This document shows positions 11,236 to 23,100 of a DNA stretch of 64,000 nucleotides, piece by piece. The DNA comes from Pisaster brevispinus (taxonomy: Eukaryota > Echinodermata > Asteroidea > Forcipulatida > Asteriidae). The translations under genes and the position numbers were made by a program. Location of the stretch: positions 16,613,558 to 16,677,557 of the forward strand of contig JAMKCF010000008.1 in assembly GCA_023634235.1 (NCBI GenBank), given 5' to 3'. Every line of letters begins with the position of its first letter. Positions within the stretch are counted from its first letter, which is position 1. The notes below the pieces were generated by a model. It had not been told where the DNA came from. It saw nothing but the letters and a program-made list of their open reading frames with translations, and did not search any database.

Positions 11236-11888
11236 CAGTTGTCACATCAATGTAGAGATTGTGTTGCAAAATATCCGTACTTTCAGTGACTTTGTTGCCT
11301 CTGACAATCCTACATCTTGTATAGGTGTTATTTTGGCCTTTGTGTCATGTATAAACTGGTGGGTTAGTTCCATTGATACCTCATTTACCTTCTTTGGTTC
11401 TGTTTCTATTGTCAATTGCTGTACTTGAGTTTAGGGTTTTTAGCCCAAATTGATGATGCTCTACTACACTGTTACCGTCAATTGTAGTTTAAGCAATAAA
11501 CTGATTATGAGAATGGAAACAATAATGCTTTTTGTAGACCCAACTCGCCTGACGTCAGCATCACAATAATCTTGGCTGCATCATTTTTGGAGTCAATGTG
11601 ACTGTGTGTTTTCAAGGTGTAGTGCAAATTTAAGGCAACCAGGCCATACATGTGTACATACTTTTCATGTTCACTCTCAAAATGGTGAGTGGGGTACAGT
11701 CACATACATGCGGCGTGCGTGCAAGGGGGCAGTTTCGCAATGCATGCATTAATTCCTGGAAGTACCTTTAAATGCACAGGTTTTTGTCCATGTATTTTGT
11801 TTAACACCAACTTCCTTGAACGATTTACCAGGATCATTCCTCACTCCACTCCCTCCGTGCTCATTCCAACAAACTCCAACACCATTAT

Positions 11889-12300
11889 CCGTGTTCTCCC
11901 CGAACAGTGGTCCAAATGCTAGTTAAAACACCCGAGGACCACACACAATTCTCTCCAAGTGGTCTGGCTGGCTGGTTCAGTGTTGAAAAGCATCCTTACT
12001 AAAAGTTGGTCATGATCAAAGCAGGCCCTGTGGCTGTCACTTGAATATATGAACTCTTACCCTGTTACTGTAAGCGCAGGTGTTCCCTCCATAGATGTGA
12101 TACAGAGGGAGGGTGTGCAGGTGCTGTAACCAGGTGAGAGTTCATAATTCCATACAGCCACAGGCTTGCTTTTATGTCGATAGTCCTCCTTGAATGTGAA
12201 ATATGGACTAGTGAACAAGCTGGGGGACTGATGAAATGACAAGCTACTGTAGATGGTCTCACTGGCTAGTCACTGAAAAGGTTAGGGGCAAACCTTGATT
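11889..12300. repeat. Dispersed repeat family R5, copy 1
   Basis: Related to 23285-23490 and 34160-34385. Shared features are a GTTCTCCC-like left end, a GGCCAAAT(G/A)CCA-like segment, CTCTCCAAGTGGTCTGGCTGG, GTTCAGTGTTGAAAAG and a right end with CACTGAAAAGGTTAGGGGCA. The right end, read in reverse, resembles the left, so it is probably a MITE. The interior here holds an imperfect hairpin at about 12050-12146 (GAACTCT arms). Confidence 0.6.
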
Positions 12301-13025
12301 AAGGTATGAACTCAACATGTTATGGTGGTACAACTGTACAATGCATGCCTGATCCCATGTAAAGCATAATCAGTTTACTAGTGCAGCCCTCGGTCCAAAA
12401 AAAAACATGCACTGAATGTTTTTGTTTTGTTTAAGGGTTTGTTATGGTAAGGGTTTTAGAGGAAAACAATCTTACGCCCTGTAAAACCTTTGGCGTACAA
12501 TTTCTGTTCTGTGTTTAACCACATTGATTTGGGCAAAGCATCATCAAGTCATTAGTCTCATATTGAGTTGTAAACGTTTAATTATCTGTGTGTGCAATTT
12601 GAAATAAAGTCTGATTTATGTCATAAGAAAGATACTGGTGTGATGTAAACTTGATTTGTTTTGTTTATTTTATTTGTCATCCATTCAATTGTAATGCAGT
12701 TCAGTATTCTTCCACTTCATGAATACATAATGTACACTTGAAGTGGGGTAGTTTTCCTGAGGAATACATGTAGTAAATTTTAGACCAACTTATCAATTGA
12801 CATTCACATTACACACACAACAGGTTCGGGAAATACATGTAGTACATTTTAGAACAACAGGTTTTAAAACACTGTGGGTGGGGTAAATAGCTTTACCAAT
12901 ATTCCCCAGCCACTTTAATCCAAGCTCTTATTTGTTTTTCTCCTGTAACTCTGGATCAACAATCTTGAATGTTGATGTTTGAGCTCAGCATGAATCAGAC
13001 CTGTCATTACTCTACCATCATGACC

Positions 13026-13177
13026 ATGGCCTTTTTCCAAAACCTTGACTTAGGTCCTGTCTCTGGGCTCCGTTTGATGCTGGAAACGCCCTGCAAAATG
13101 TACACTGCTCCAAAAATGATGACAGAACCCAAGCCGGGGCCAGAGCCTTACCCGAGGTTTGGAAAACGCCTCAGAGC
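13026..13177. mobile_element. MITE family M3, copy 1
   Basis: The left end reads GGCCTTTTTCCAAAACCTTG and the right end inverts to a similar GCGTTTTCCAAACCTCGGG. The interior has GTCTCTGGGCTCC and GCCGGGGCCAGAGCC as inverted partners. The same organisation occurs at 23930-24083. Confidence 0.65.
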
Positions 13178-13382
13178 ACAAATTTGAAGAATATCTCCAC
13201 TAGTACACTTCTTCAATCTCAGCATTTTTAATGAACCAATAATATTTTGTACAATAACTAAATAATTTATTTCTTTGTTATATTTCCTGAACATTTAGTA
13301 AGTTTGAAATTGAAAATCATCAAGTATAATTCTTCAAAAGTATTGATAAAATACTAGACTGCAGGACTTGTTAGAATGTGGA

Positions 13383-13529
13383 GTAAAGCCTGATTTGTAC
13401 TTCACACAAAAGCGAATGCGAAGGCGAATTACTTGACCCAAACAATTGGGTACACAATGTTTTCCAATTGTGATGCAAGGAAATTTGATTTACTTCTGCA
13501 ATTCGTGTAAAGTATGAACTGGGCTTTTC
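13383..13529. mobile_element. MITE family M2, copy 2
   Basis: The left end TAAAGCCTGATTTGTACTTC and right end GTATGAACTGGGCTTTT are inverted repeats of the same type as the element at 10568-10761. The interior begins AAAAGCGAATGCGAAGGCGA. Confidence 0.75.
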
Positions 13530-13700
13530 TGGCCAAGCGCTAAATCAACTAGACTCTGGCCAGTGGCCAGTGCATGTTTCAATCCCTGATCACCAAGTTT
13601 GGGATTTTAGACAGGAGCCTTTCACAATCAGACACAAACCTTCAATCATGTCAATATAGGCACTTCAAGCTTTCAGTTGATATCTGGCCATACATTGGCA

Positions 13701-14062
13701 GGGCTCGAATTTGGGGAAAAATCCACAAGACTGCAGGGCTTCTAGCTCAAAACTTTTACTGGACCAGAAAATTTGTTACAAGATCGAAATCAAATGAGAA
13801 GATTACCATCTACACAGTTTCTCATTTGAGCTGTTTTTGTATTCAAGCACTAAGAGAAGGTTTATCAAGTTTTTCTTAAGGGTAATGCTTCAATACTCAA
13901 TGGAATTGAAAGATATTTGTATTAATCAGTTTAAATTAAAAATGCACTGAGGTGTTATTTTTCAAAAACACAATGCCTCCGGACTTGTACGGTTGTAAGT
14001 TTACTGGCCTGCCGCTAAAATCACTGGCCTCGGGCCTGCGGTCCAGTGTTAATTTTGAGCCT
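13701..14062 (+). repeat. Dispersed repeat family R3, copy 2
   Basis: Begins GGGCTCGAATTTGGGGAAAA and ends CCAGTGTTAATTTTGAGCC, whose reverse starts GGCTCAAAATTAA. The terminal inversion suggests a DNA-transposon remnant. Internal blocks match 8176-8572. Confidence 0.6.
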
Positions 14063-14121
14063 TGCACTTTACAAGGTGGGGATGTGCAGGGGTGATTAGT
14101 AAACTCAGGAAAGACCAGAGA

Positions 14122-14127
14122 TTTATT
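14122..14127 (-). terminator. Candidate UPF0598 poly(A) signal
   Basis: Minus-strand AATAAA, 33 nt beyond the stop codon of the UPF0598 gene. This would give a very short 3' UTR. Motif evidence only. Confidence 0.4.
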
Positions 14128-14159
14128 TTTGCAATGTTTAGTGTTGAGCAGACATTTTG

Positions 14160-16410
14160 TTAAATAAGTTCACTAGTTTTGTCATCAGTCACTTCATGTA
14201 GAATTTCATTAGTCAGTTCCAATCTCCTCCCCTTCCAGTTGAAATGAGTGGGCGGGGCATACTCCCCAGCTTCTCCAAATTCGAATAACGGACTAATCTC
14301 GATTGCAACACTAGACTTGATGAGTCCAATCCCACCCGTTTTCTTAGGAGCTGGATGGTATATGCGCCCGCTCTTTGGTAGCATGCAGACTTTCTCCGGT
14401 TCAAAAGGTACTGTAAAGTTATCCGCATCGTTACAAACTAAACGGTCTGAGGTCTCGTCGTCTGGGTGGTCCAACTCTTCATCTGGGGGAAGAATTTTAG
14501 AGAAGACAATTGGTCGATCATCGCACCGTATAAAGTTCCTCTCCGCACCACAGGGAGACAGGTAAGGAAAGTCTGTTTTGTAGCGTTCCATGTTGTTCAT
14601 TTTGAGACGTCTGAAGAAGAAGGATAGAAACTTCTTATCTAGAAGTAAATGAGAAGTAATATTTTATAAGACAATGAGATATTAAAATTACAAAATAACT
14701 AGAAGAAAATCATGAAAGCAGCATTTTTATAACACAATATTCCAGGAAAATGCACGCAGTTATTTTGAGTTGATTAATATAGTTAACAAGTTTTTCCAGT
14801 TTTGAGTTGTTAAAATCAGTTAACGAGTTTTTCCAGTGCTTTATAAGATTGTATTGCTCTTATCTGTTACTGAGTTAAACTGTTTCCACGTTTGAGAATT
14901 TTTCGCACTTTCTTATATACACCTTCCAACAGTTTGAAGTTCACTTGCTTGTAAACTTTGGTCAATAAGAAGGCTAAGGTTTTCATGGCCTGTCTTACCA
15001 GTGACAAAATGTATATTTAAAGTAAACTTGCAATCAATCAAGGTCTTTCCTGAATTCTGTTCAATATTTTCTCAATGATAAAAAAAGATGAAGCTGAAAC
15101 AACTTAATTTTGTAGGTTGTTCTATATGATCAACAACTCTGTGTGTGACTTGTCAATAATTCCAAACACAAAGTCTGCAATGCTGTTAACAACATGTTCA
15201 CAAGTATAGATGTTCACGAGTCACAAAACACAGTCATGAAATGTACCTTTGAAGCATGTGATGAAGTTCTTCACCTTGGTATCATCCATAAAAAGCTGTA
15301 GTAAACAAAGGCAAACAGATATAACTTTATTATTTGGTTGACACCAATGTTCATCCAAAATACAAACATGTATTAAATTATTTGGGTACCCACTCCTGAA
15401 ATACTTTTAGTCAGGTAATATTCCATTAGCACTGTGTAGATCTAGTTGCGATGATTATCATGATTATAGCCCTACGGTTAGGACTAGAGGGTCAAACCCA
15501 GATGGTTACGACATCTTTGTCATCAAAATCATTTAACCGAAATTACAATTGTATCATTGTATATAGGAGCCTATGTAGAACAGTACTACTACTACTGTAT
15601 GTACTACTTCTAGTACTAGTATAGTACTTAGCCTTTTTTAGTTAGTTAGTAGTATAAATAGTACTACTACTATTTACTACTACTACTGTAACTGGTAACA
15701 ATTACATCGATACTACATACAGAGCAATAGCACTCACTATTAATTTCCAATCGAAATCTTTCAATCTAAACACTGAGGACTGCACAGACACAGGCAGAGG
15801 AACTTAGCCTAAGCCTTTAGGAAGGAAGTTTCCCACCCCATGCCTTGACAGAAAAAGAATTAAAAAAAAAAGACAAAGCAAATAAATTATTTACTTATTA
15901 ATAATAATATTGTAATTATTTATCACAAACTGTTTAAAAAAATCTCCATTTCCCCCCTTCTTTTTATTTGAGTATGTTTTTATGTTTATAAAAAAATATA
16001 TAGCACAGTTTCACTTTTTGAAGGACTAACTTAGCTTAAAAATGTACACTGCAATACAAGGAGTCAAAGACATGTGTCAATTGAATGGGTGACATAAAGT
16101 TGACAAAATATAGTCTCCTCTACCCTAGCCCCACTGGCACTTGTGTGGCCAAGGAACCTGAATCCGAACCCCCTGAATCCTTGGCCACAACAAGTGGGGC
16201 TACCTCTCTACCCCTGCTGCAAGAAAAAAGGCAAAGCAACACTTAAAAGTAAAAACCAACATGACCAACCTGTCCTTGGTGATCTATGTAATAGAAATAT
16301 TCTCGCACTTTGGGTTCAGGAGATTGGCCTTGCACGTACTCCACGTTGTGGAGCTGTCTACAGCACTGTGAGAACAACCGACCGGTTTTCAGTCTTAAAA
16401 ACATCATCAT
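14160..16410 (-). CDS. UPF0598 family protein (C8orf82 homologue), complete
   Basis: The minus-strand gene was reconstructed from three exons: 16270-16410, 15247-15295 and 14160-14638 (669 nt, 222 residues, stop TAA at 14160-14162). Phases match across both introns (after codon 47, and after the first base of an Asp codon). It matches human C8orf82 (UPF0598/DUF4505, about 216 residues) along its length: QSPEP(K)VREYFYYIDHQGQ, LFMDDTKVKNFITCFKD, FRRLKMNNMERY, DFPYLSPCGAERNFIRCDDR, VPFEPEKV, GRIYHPAPKKTGGIGL and WKGRRLELTNEI. Three consecutive ATGs (16402-16410) could start it. The leader that follows (FLRLKTGRLFSQCCRQLH) is basic, lacks acidic residues and looks like a mitochondrial presequence. 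The first intron donor is GTTGGT, a weak form. The family's biochemical function is not known to me. It is divergent from KATNB1. Confidence 0.95.
15570..15700. repeat. TAC/AGT low-complexity tract
   Basis: Runs of TACTACTACTAC, AGTACTAGTATAGTACT and TACTACTACTACTG in the first (5') intron of the UPF0598 gene. Simple-sequence DNA. Confidence 0.8.
16126..16202. repeat. Hairpin in the UPF0598 first intron
   Basis: The left arm TAGCCCCACT...GTGGCCAAGGA pairs with the right arm TCCTTGGCCAC...AGTGGGGCTA, with about 25 paired positions, a small internal bulge and a loop of about 20 nt. CTCTACCC-like sequence lies on both sides, which could be a target-site duplication. Confidence 0.7.
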
Positions 16411-17190
16411 TCATGTTCTTGTTTTCGACAAAGTGTGAACTTTCTTCGTTGTTTTGATTACACAACACTCAACTTTGACCTTTCTCACTTTGAACTTTGC
16501 CGCCAGCCAGGTAAGTAATTTCTCGATAGAGAAGACTTGTGATTGGTTTAGACATCTTTAACCTAACTTATGCCATTTTATTTAAATACGCCATAATTTG
16601 GGTAAATAACTATAATTATATTACTTATAATATTTTGTTCTAGAATATGATCAGTTAATGATTAAATGTTATTGTAACTGTTGCCAAAAGAGCCATGTAA
16701 ACTGAAATTCAATGTAAGAGAAGTGACCAATAGAAATAGTTGTTCTTGCGTGTCAGGTAGACAGATCGGTAACGTTGAAAGCATTTCGCGAACTGCTGAA
16801 TTTATTATGCTGGAAAGGCGCAACTGGCAGAAATTCTGTCCTGTAGTTTGTTATGAGACCGAATTAAATGTATTTTTTCGGCAATACAAGCTAGACGTGA
16901 AGGTACATGCTTTTTTATTTATTTAAACTTACTGTAGTCCCAACAAACGGAGAGTGTGGCCACTAAGAAGTGTGTCTCGAGAGCGAAACTCTAAAATAAC
17001 TTGCAAACAAGCGCAAGCGGCAACAGCACACTGACAAGTATCACCCCTTGAGGCTTGACTCGCGTGCTCGGCCACTTTTGCATGACTTTACACAATCTAC
17101 AGTGGTTTGATTGCGACCCAGCAGCAGAGCAAGAAGCAGCAGTAAAGTTTACCATTGTAATACTGAAGTAATAGCAGGAAGTGACGAACC
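16411..17190. promoter_or_regulatory. Bidirectional promoter region, UPF0598 / KATNB1
   Basis: These 780 bp separate the two start codons of a head-to-head pair, so both promoters and 5' UTRs must lie here unless 5' exons are further away. No TATA box is obvious for either gene. A textbook plus-strand donor, CAG|GTAAGT at 16508-16516, could end a non-coding KATNB1 5' exon. AGGAAGTGACG, an ETS/CRE-like motif, is about 6 nt from the KATNB1 ATG. Start sites are not determined. Confidence 0.55.
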
Positions 17191-20100
17191 ATGACAACGA
17201 AACGGTCATGGAAACTTCGTAAGTAGATTTACTGAATGTATTTATTTCTATTTTAAAGCCTGGCCCAGCCCATCTTCCTTCAGATTCATAATGTTCCGTC
17301 CCAACTTGACAATCGTCCCAACTATAGTTGGGACTGGTCCCAACTTGAGTGTTAAAGTTGGGACGTCCCAACTATAGTTGGGATCGCAGTAAACACAAAG
17401 CACCCCCATGAGTAAACTAAAAACATGTAAGTACCATAGTATGACATTTTAAGACCACTTTCCCTTGAGAATATTTTAGATTAACTAGAATTTTGGTTTT
17501 CCGAGAGAAGGGAAACTAAATGCGTAGGCCTACTTGAGACTGAGAGCTTCAACCGGCATGAGCATGAGGCCGCTGTCAGAACCCTCTAGTCTAAAAACAC
17601 TATTTACACCGAGTTAGTTTTAGCAGTCCATTTAATGAGCGATATGGATATACTATCATTAAAAACTTCGTCCTGGGCAACAGCCCGCGACTGGCTCTAG
17701 CTCCATCATCAGTTTTAACATGAGTTTGTACAGAGCCGAGACCCGGGTTTGAAATAAAGAAATTAACGCCGATCGCATCAGCTTGTGCGTCTGCAGTAGT
17801 GTCACACAGCATGGAGCAATAAACTAGTAATTTTTGCTCCATGCACATAGTATAAATCCATGCGTCATCGATCACGGTGTCCTGTTGAACTCTATGGGTG
17901 ATCCCAACTATAGTTGGGACGTCCCAACTTTAACACTCAAGTTGGGATCAGTCCCAACCATGCCAACTATAGTTGGGACAATTGTCAAGTTGGGACGGAA
18001 CAATAATTCAGAATCATTACAAATAAATGATGTTAATGTCTCTTGTATAAAAACATTGTATTACTATTATAATTATATACAAATTAAGTTTGTATTGATT
18101 GACTAATGACTGTTTATGTGATGACTAGAGTTTGGTGATGAATGCTGAAAATTTTTAAGCATTCATCAAACTCTAGTCATCAGAGAGATGTCCAACACTC
18201 AATTAACATGATAATTGAGTGTTGGACATCTCTTTGATTTACTATTTTATGTGTATGTCAATGTGTTGGCACAGCTGCAGGTCACAGGTGGAGAACTGTT
18301 GTTGCCAATTTAAATCTGAGAAGAACAACCTGGTCAATCATGGAAGAAGGAATGCAATGATATTACGATAACTGCCACCACTGTCATGACTGTGTAGGCC
18401 TAGAATCTGACAATTTGACTAACTTACATTACTTACTCACTGTATGGCAATGTACAGTGTACAAATGATGTGTATTTTCCAGATTCCTGAGGGTTGGCTT
18501 CTCAGCTTGTGATACTAAGTAATATTTGATTGTTTTTAATATTGATTGACACCGAATTGTCATTTTAGTCAATGATCATGTTTTGTTTTGTGTTGTTTTG
18601 TTTTTGTTGTCTATTTCATTTGTATTTTGTAACATGGTGTGTAGCATCACAGGGCATTTATTACATTACTACAAGTAACACACAAAATTACATGCTTGCA
18701 ATAAAAAGATATAAATAAAAAGACGAGAAAAAATATCAAACCAGATAAAAAATATCAAAATATTACTATATGATAAAGTTTATAGTAATCAAAAATACAA
18801 ATGATTTTGCGTCCCAGTTTTCAAACTCCAACTAGTAATATGCACATGTCGTTGGGCTGATCCCGAGTTGGGCTGCTCGATGTAACTATGTAGTTGAGCA
18901 AATCCTGAACTATAAGTATAAGTTTGGCTGATTGTATAGTTGGAGTGGAACTATGTCGACATGATAAATGAAGTCACAATTTAATAGATTCCAACAAGTA
19001 CCCCTTCCATCATTGCTCAAAGCATGTTTTATACATACAGTATAAGTATTGTTTTCAAAAACAATTAAAATGAGCCTGACGTTTTTAATCCTGTACTTTT
19101 CACAATTTGTATCCAGAGGAGTTTGTTGCCCATGGTGCCAATGTGAATTGTCTGGCGTTGGGCCAACAGAGTGGGCGTGTTATGGTGACAGGTGGAGATG
19201 ACAAAAAAGTCAACATGTGGGCAGTGGGTAAGCCCAACTGTATCATGGTAAGTTATAAAATAGTTTTAAAATTGGTACTTCCTACATGTAAATAAATGCA
19301 CCATGAACCTCACACAGCAGATGACTCTAGCAGGTAGAAATCTTTCCTTATTGCTGGATTGTAACAAGGAAGAAGAAGGAAATGACACAAACAAAGTAAT
19401 TCAAACTATTTTGTTGCGTGGTTTTTACCTAAAATGTTGAGCTTTTCTGCATGTCTGTTTCTTCAGAGTCTTTCTGGCCATACTACCCCAGTGGAGTGTG
19501 TCCGATTCAACAGCAATGAGGAACTGGTTGCAGCAGGTTCCCAGTCAGGATCACTCAAGATTTGGGATCTTGAGGCTGCAAAGAGTAAGTCACGATCTTT
19601 TTGTATGTCATAAGATGTCCTTGTAAATAACCTATTTAGTTTTTATACTAAATGAATAACACTTGTAAAGCGCAGCGAATACACCTAACAATGAGGCACT
19701 CAAGGTGCAACAATCATGACAATAAAGAGCAAAAGCAGAAAAACATGAAAACCTATTAAACTGTGCCATTGTAGCCAATCTGTCATGAGGTGAGTTTTGA
19801 GGGAAGTTTTGGAAGGGAGAAATATTTGTGAAAAAGTTTTGAACATCTGTAGGACACGCACGTACCAAAATATGTTGAGCTAGGCATGCTGGAAAAAAAA
19901 TGAGGCTGCGAGATCACTACACTGACTTGGTAACAAGGTGATACATGTACATGTAGGTCATAAAATGCAACTGAACAAGATGTTTGTACAACCATTGAGA
20001 TATGATTTTGGTTCTACCGGCAGGTACAATGTAAGTCGGGACATTTACAGCTAACAATTGTTTTAGTTTTATAGTGATACGCCGATGCTCTTCATCGAGA

Positions 20101-23100
20101 TAGACCCCTTGTGTATGATGTCGCAAGCTCAAACACCGCCCTCACTGACAGACTGAGGTCAAAGGAAGACCTAAATGAATCGTAGGCTGTGAGTCATGCG
20201 CGATGCACCGTACACACATGCACCCACCACCGGTTGTTTGACCACAGAAATGGTGGCCTGTGCGTAGGGGTCTACTAAATAGCCTCAGGGTTTAATTGCT
20301 GTCATCTCATTTTTATTATCCGTAGGTATAAGGACTCTGACTGGTCACAAGGGAAACACTAGAAGTCTAGACTTCCATCCTTACGGAGACTTTGTTGCTT
20401 CTGGTTCCGTAGACTTAAATATCAAAGTGAGTTTGTGAAATGCAAAAGAGACACCCCCAGGGCGTCTAACATGTCAGCTTCTTGACAGTTATTTTCTACT
20501 ATTCATCTCAAATAATGGTCAATCATTCCTTGACATTTCAGGTTTTATTTTCTGTTTCCTGTTTTTGCTTTCGGACATTAGAAGAGACTGTTACCCCCAG
20601 CCCCCGCCTCCATTTTTCTCCCCTGGGTCTTAACACGAGGGAAGCATGTGTGCTGAAGCTGCTGTTGCAAAACCCTTAATTCGTGCAAATAAGTCTATAT
20701 ACCATACAAGTCTCGCGTATATTTGAACATTTTTTGGACCACTTTGGCCCCACGTGTATTGCTTTAATGCGTGATAACAAACTTGCGCACTTTAACGGGT
20801 CAAAATGTTCGAATACGCGCGAGATTTGCAGTATATTCCACATCAATTCATCAAGTTCAAGATATCAACTTGGAAAATCTTACCCCATTGTTTTTTAGCC
20901 AGCATACCAGTTGGGTTTTTACCCATCTGGTACATGTGTACCTTTCACTGCAGTGAGCCTTTCACTGGGCGCTTGAGGGTGCTCTTTATGTGCGGTGAAT
21001 CTCTCCAGTGTCACGCAGGGTATGCTTTTCAAACGCCTCGTTTTGGACTTGTTATGGTTCCCCCAACTCAATACTCACACTCAGTGAGTCATAGCCACTG
21101 TTTTGATAGTTTGCACTCTTCAACTGCATCAAATTCAACAAAGAAATTAAATTTTTGTAAATGTCACTTGCTTCTGCAGGTTCAGTAATTGTGTAGAATT
21201 CTCTTTACTGCTTACCAGGAGGGATAAACAGTGACCAAGCATTCCTTTTATTATTTTTTCTTTTCTCCAAAATCTCGTGATAGCTTTGGGACATAAGACG
21301 GAAAGGCTGCATCTTCACATATAAAGGTCACACCGGTCCCATTACCTGTATTCGCTTTAGTCCTGACGGGAGGTGGATCGCATCAACGTCAGAGGATGGC
21401 TTAGTCAAAGTGAGTGAATCTCTAGCTTATGCTGGCCACAATATGTGTATGTTTGTATGGTCACGGTTGTCATTTACAGATTTGTGATGCCCCATTGGAG
21501 AGTGGAGACGTGATTATATCATCGTATAATACTCACATGTTCAGGCCTTGTACTCTGTTGTTGTATGGGCTCTAGGCATTTTTCCTTTAGTAAAGGGCAT
21601 CTCTGTGTGGGGAATTTTTAATTTATATTTGAACATTTAAAGGGGCACTAAGGCAATGGAAAGGAGCATTAAGGCAATTGCCTCCATTGAATGTGTTTGT
21701 CTCATGATTTGTCAATGATTTGACTTTGATCTGTTGAAAATTATATTTATGTTGTGTTATATACTTTGTGTCTCTAATCTAACACCAACAGCAAGCATGG
21801 CAGGCCTGGAATCTGTTGCCCCTGGTCTTTTTTTGGCCCGGTGCCACTTCAAAAGTTTCCCATAGACTTTGCAAAGGAAGTGCCCTTTGCAAAATGAACA
21901 TGGCCCTGCCCTCGCAAAGATGACATGCCAGTCATGTAACAGTTGTCTTCCAGGGCATGCTTGGTGGCTATGTTTTTATAATAATAGACCGTTACACACA
22001 GCACTTGATAAACATGGGATACCTTATATTTGCATTTGTATTGATCACATGGCCATGTTGCAAAAGCATGGTAGGTGCATGCCTGTGCACGCTACACAAA
22101 GGAATGTCCGGGTAAATACACACATCAGCCGTCCGGCCGTTAGTCAAAAATTGAGGGTGCTTCAAAGTTTTTCCGGTCATAATGGACCTTATGCATTGAC
22201 GTCGTCATACAGACGCCATCTTAGAGGTGAATCGATGATGAAACAATGGAATCGCACAGATTTGTACACGCGGCGCACAGAATTGGCCATTGAACAACGC
22301 CCTTTTGACCGCCAGGTGAGGGCGCCCTTCTCAAACGACGTCATATGTGAAGATCTATAAACCACCCACCATAGGCCAGTCCAGAAAAGTTAGGCAGATA
22401 TACATTAACATGTCATCCGACGTAAACTGGTTATAATTTGAAAAACAGAAAACAGACAGACAGAGTGTCCCAGAAAAAAGAAAAAAAACCTAAGTAAACT
22501 TAAAAAGAATTCCTGACATTGTTTGTTTGTTTGTTTTTTTTTTACTTGAAAAAACTTTAGATATTTTTTACATTTTATACTTATTTGTTTTGTCCTTTCC
22601 AGTTATGGGACCTGACATCGGGGAAGCTACTGCACGATTTTAAACAGCACACAAATTCAGTCAACCATGTTGAATTTCATCCCAACGAGTTCCTCCTGGC
22701 ATCAGCAAGCTCAGACAAGTATGAGAGAGTTAAGATAACCAAACCCACATCCTCCAAAATCCTTGCAGGAAGTTGTCTGATTGTAGAGGGTTGAGGACTG
22801 TAGACCCAAATGACAATTGCTTATCACGGGGCCAGGCATACCAATCTTTTCTTAGTCCAAACATTGCTGTGTTGTGTGACCATAGACTGTGCATGTCTCG
22901 CACAAATAAAAAAAACAAGAAAACAATTTAGCAAAGATATGTTCTATGAATTCTATTTATACAAAGTTCTTAGAAAATAATAATACCCCTAGCAATTGTT
23001 TTATAATTACAATCAAAATTGTTATATTATACAAATAATTGTTAAGATCAACACTGAAACGAAACTAAAACTTGGGAAGAGGATGTTATGTTTTTCAGAA

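Larger units (their letters stand above)
6005..14159. other. AKTIP / UPF0598 convergent intergenic interval
   Basis: No conserved coding sequence was found in this 8.2-kb interval between two tail-to-tail genes. It holds the candidate AKTIP 3' end, a CAATTG-based satellite patch, several MITEs and diverged repeats (listed separately), and a SINE split by a MITE. The parts at about 8771-9175, 9798-10440, 11236-11890 and 12301-13020 show nothing recognisable beyond AT-rich unique DNA. Confidence 0.7.

Noticed and set aside
14248..14565. 105-codon plus-strand frame opposite the UPF0598 exon
   Set aside because: A shadow of the minus-strand coding exon, whose frame matches a known family over its full length.
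21869..22360. 163-codon plus-strand open frame
   Set aside because: It runs across an R1 repeat copy and other repeat DNA inside KATNB1 intron 5, has mixed composition and no recognisable domain.
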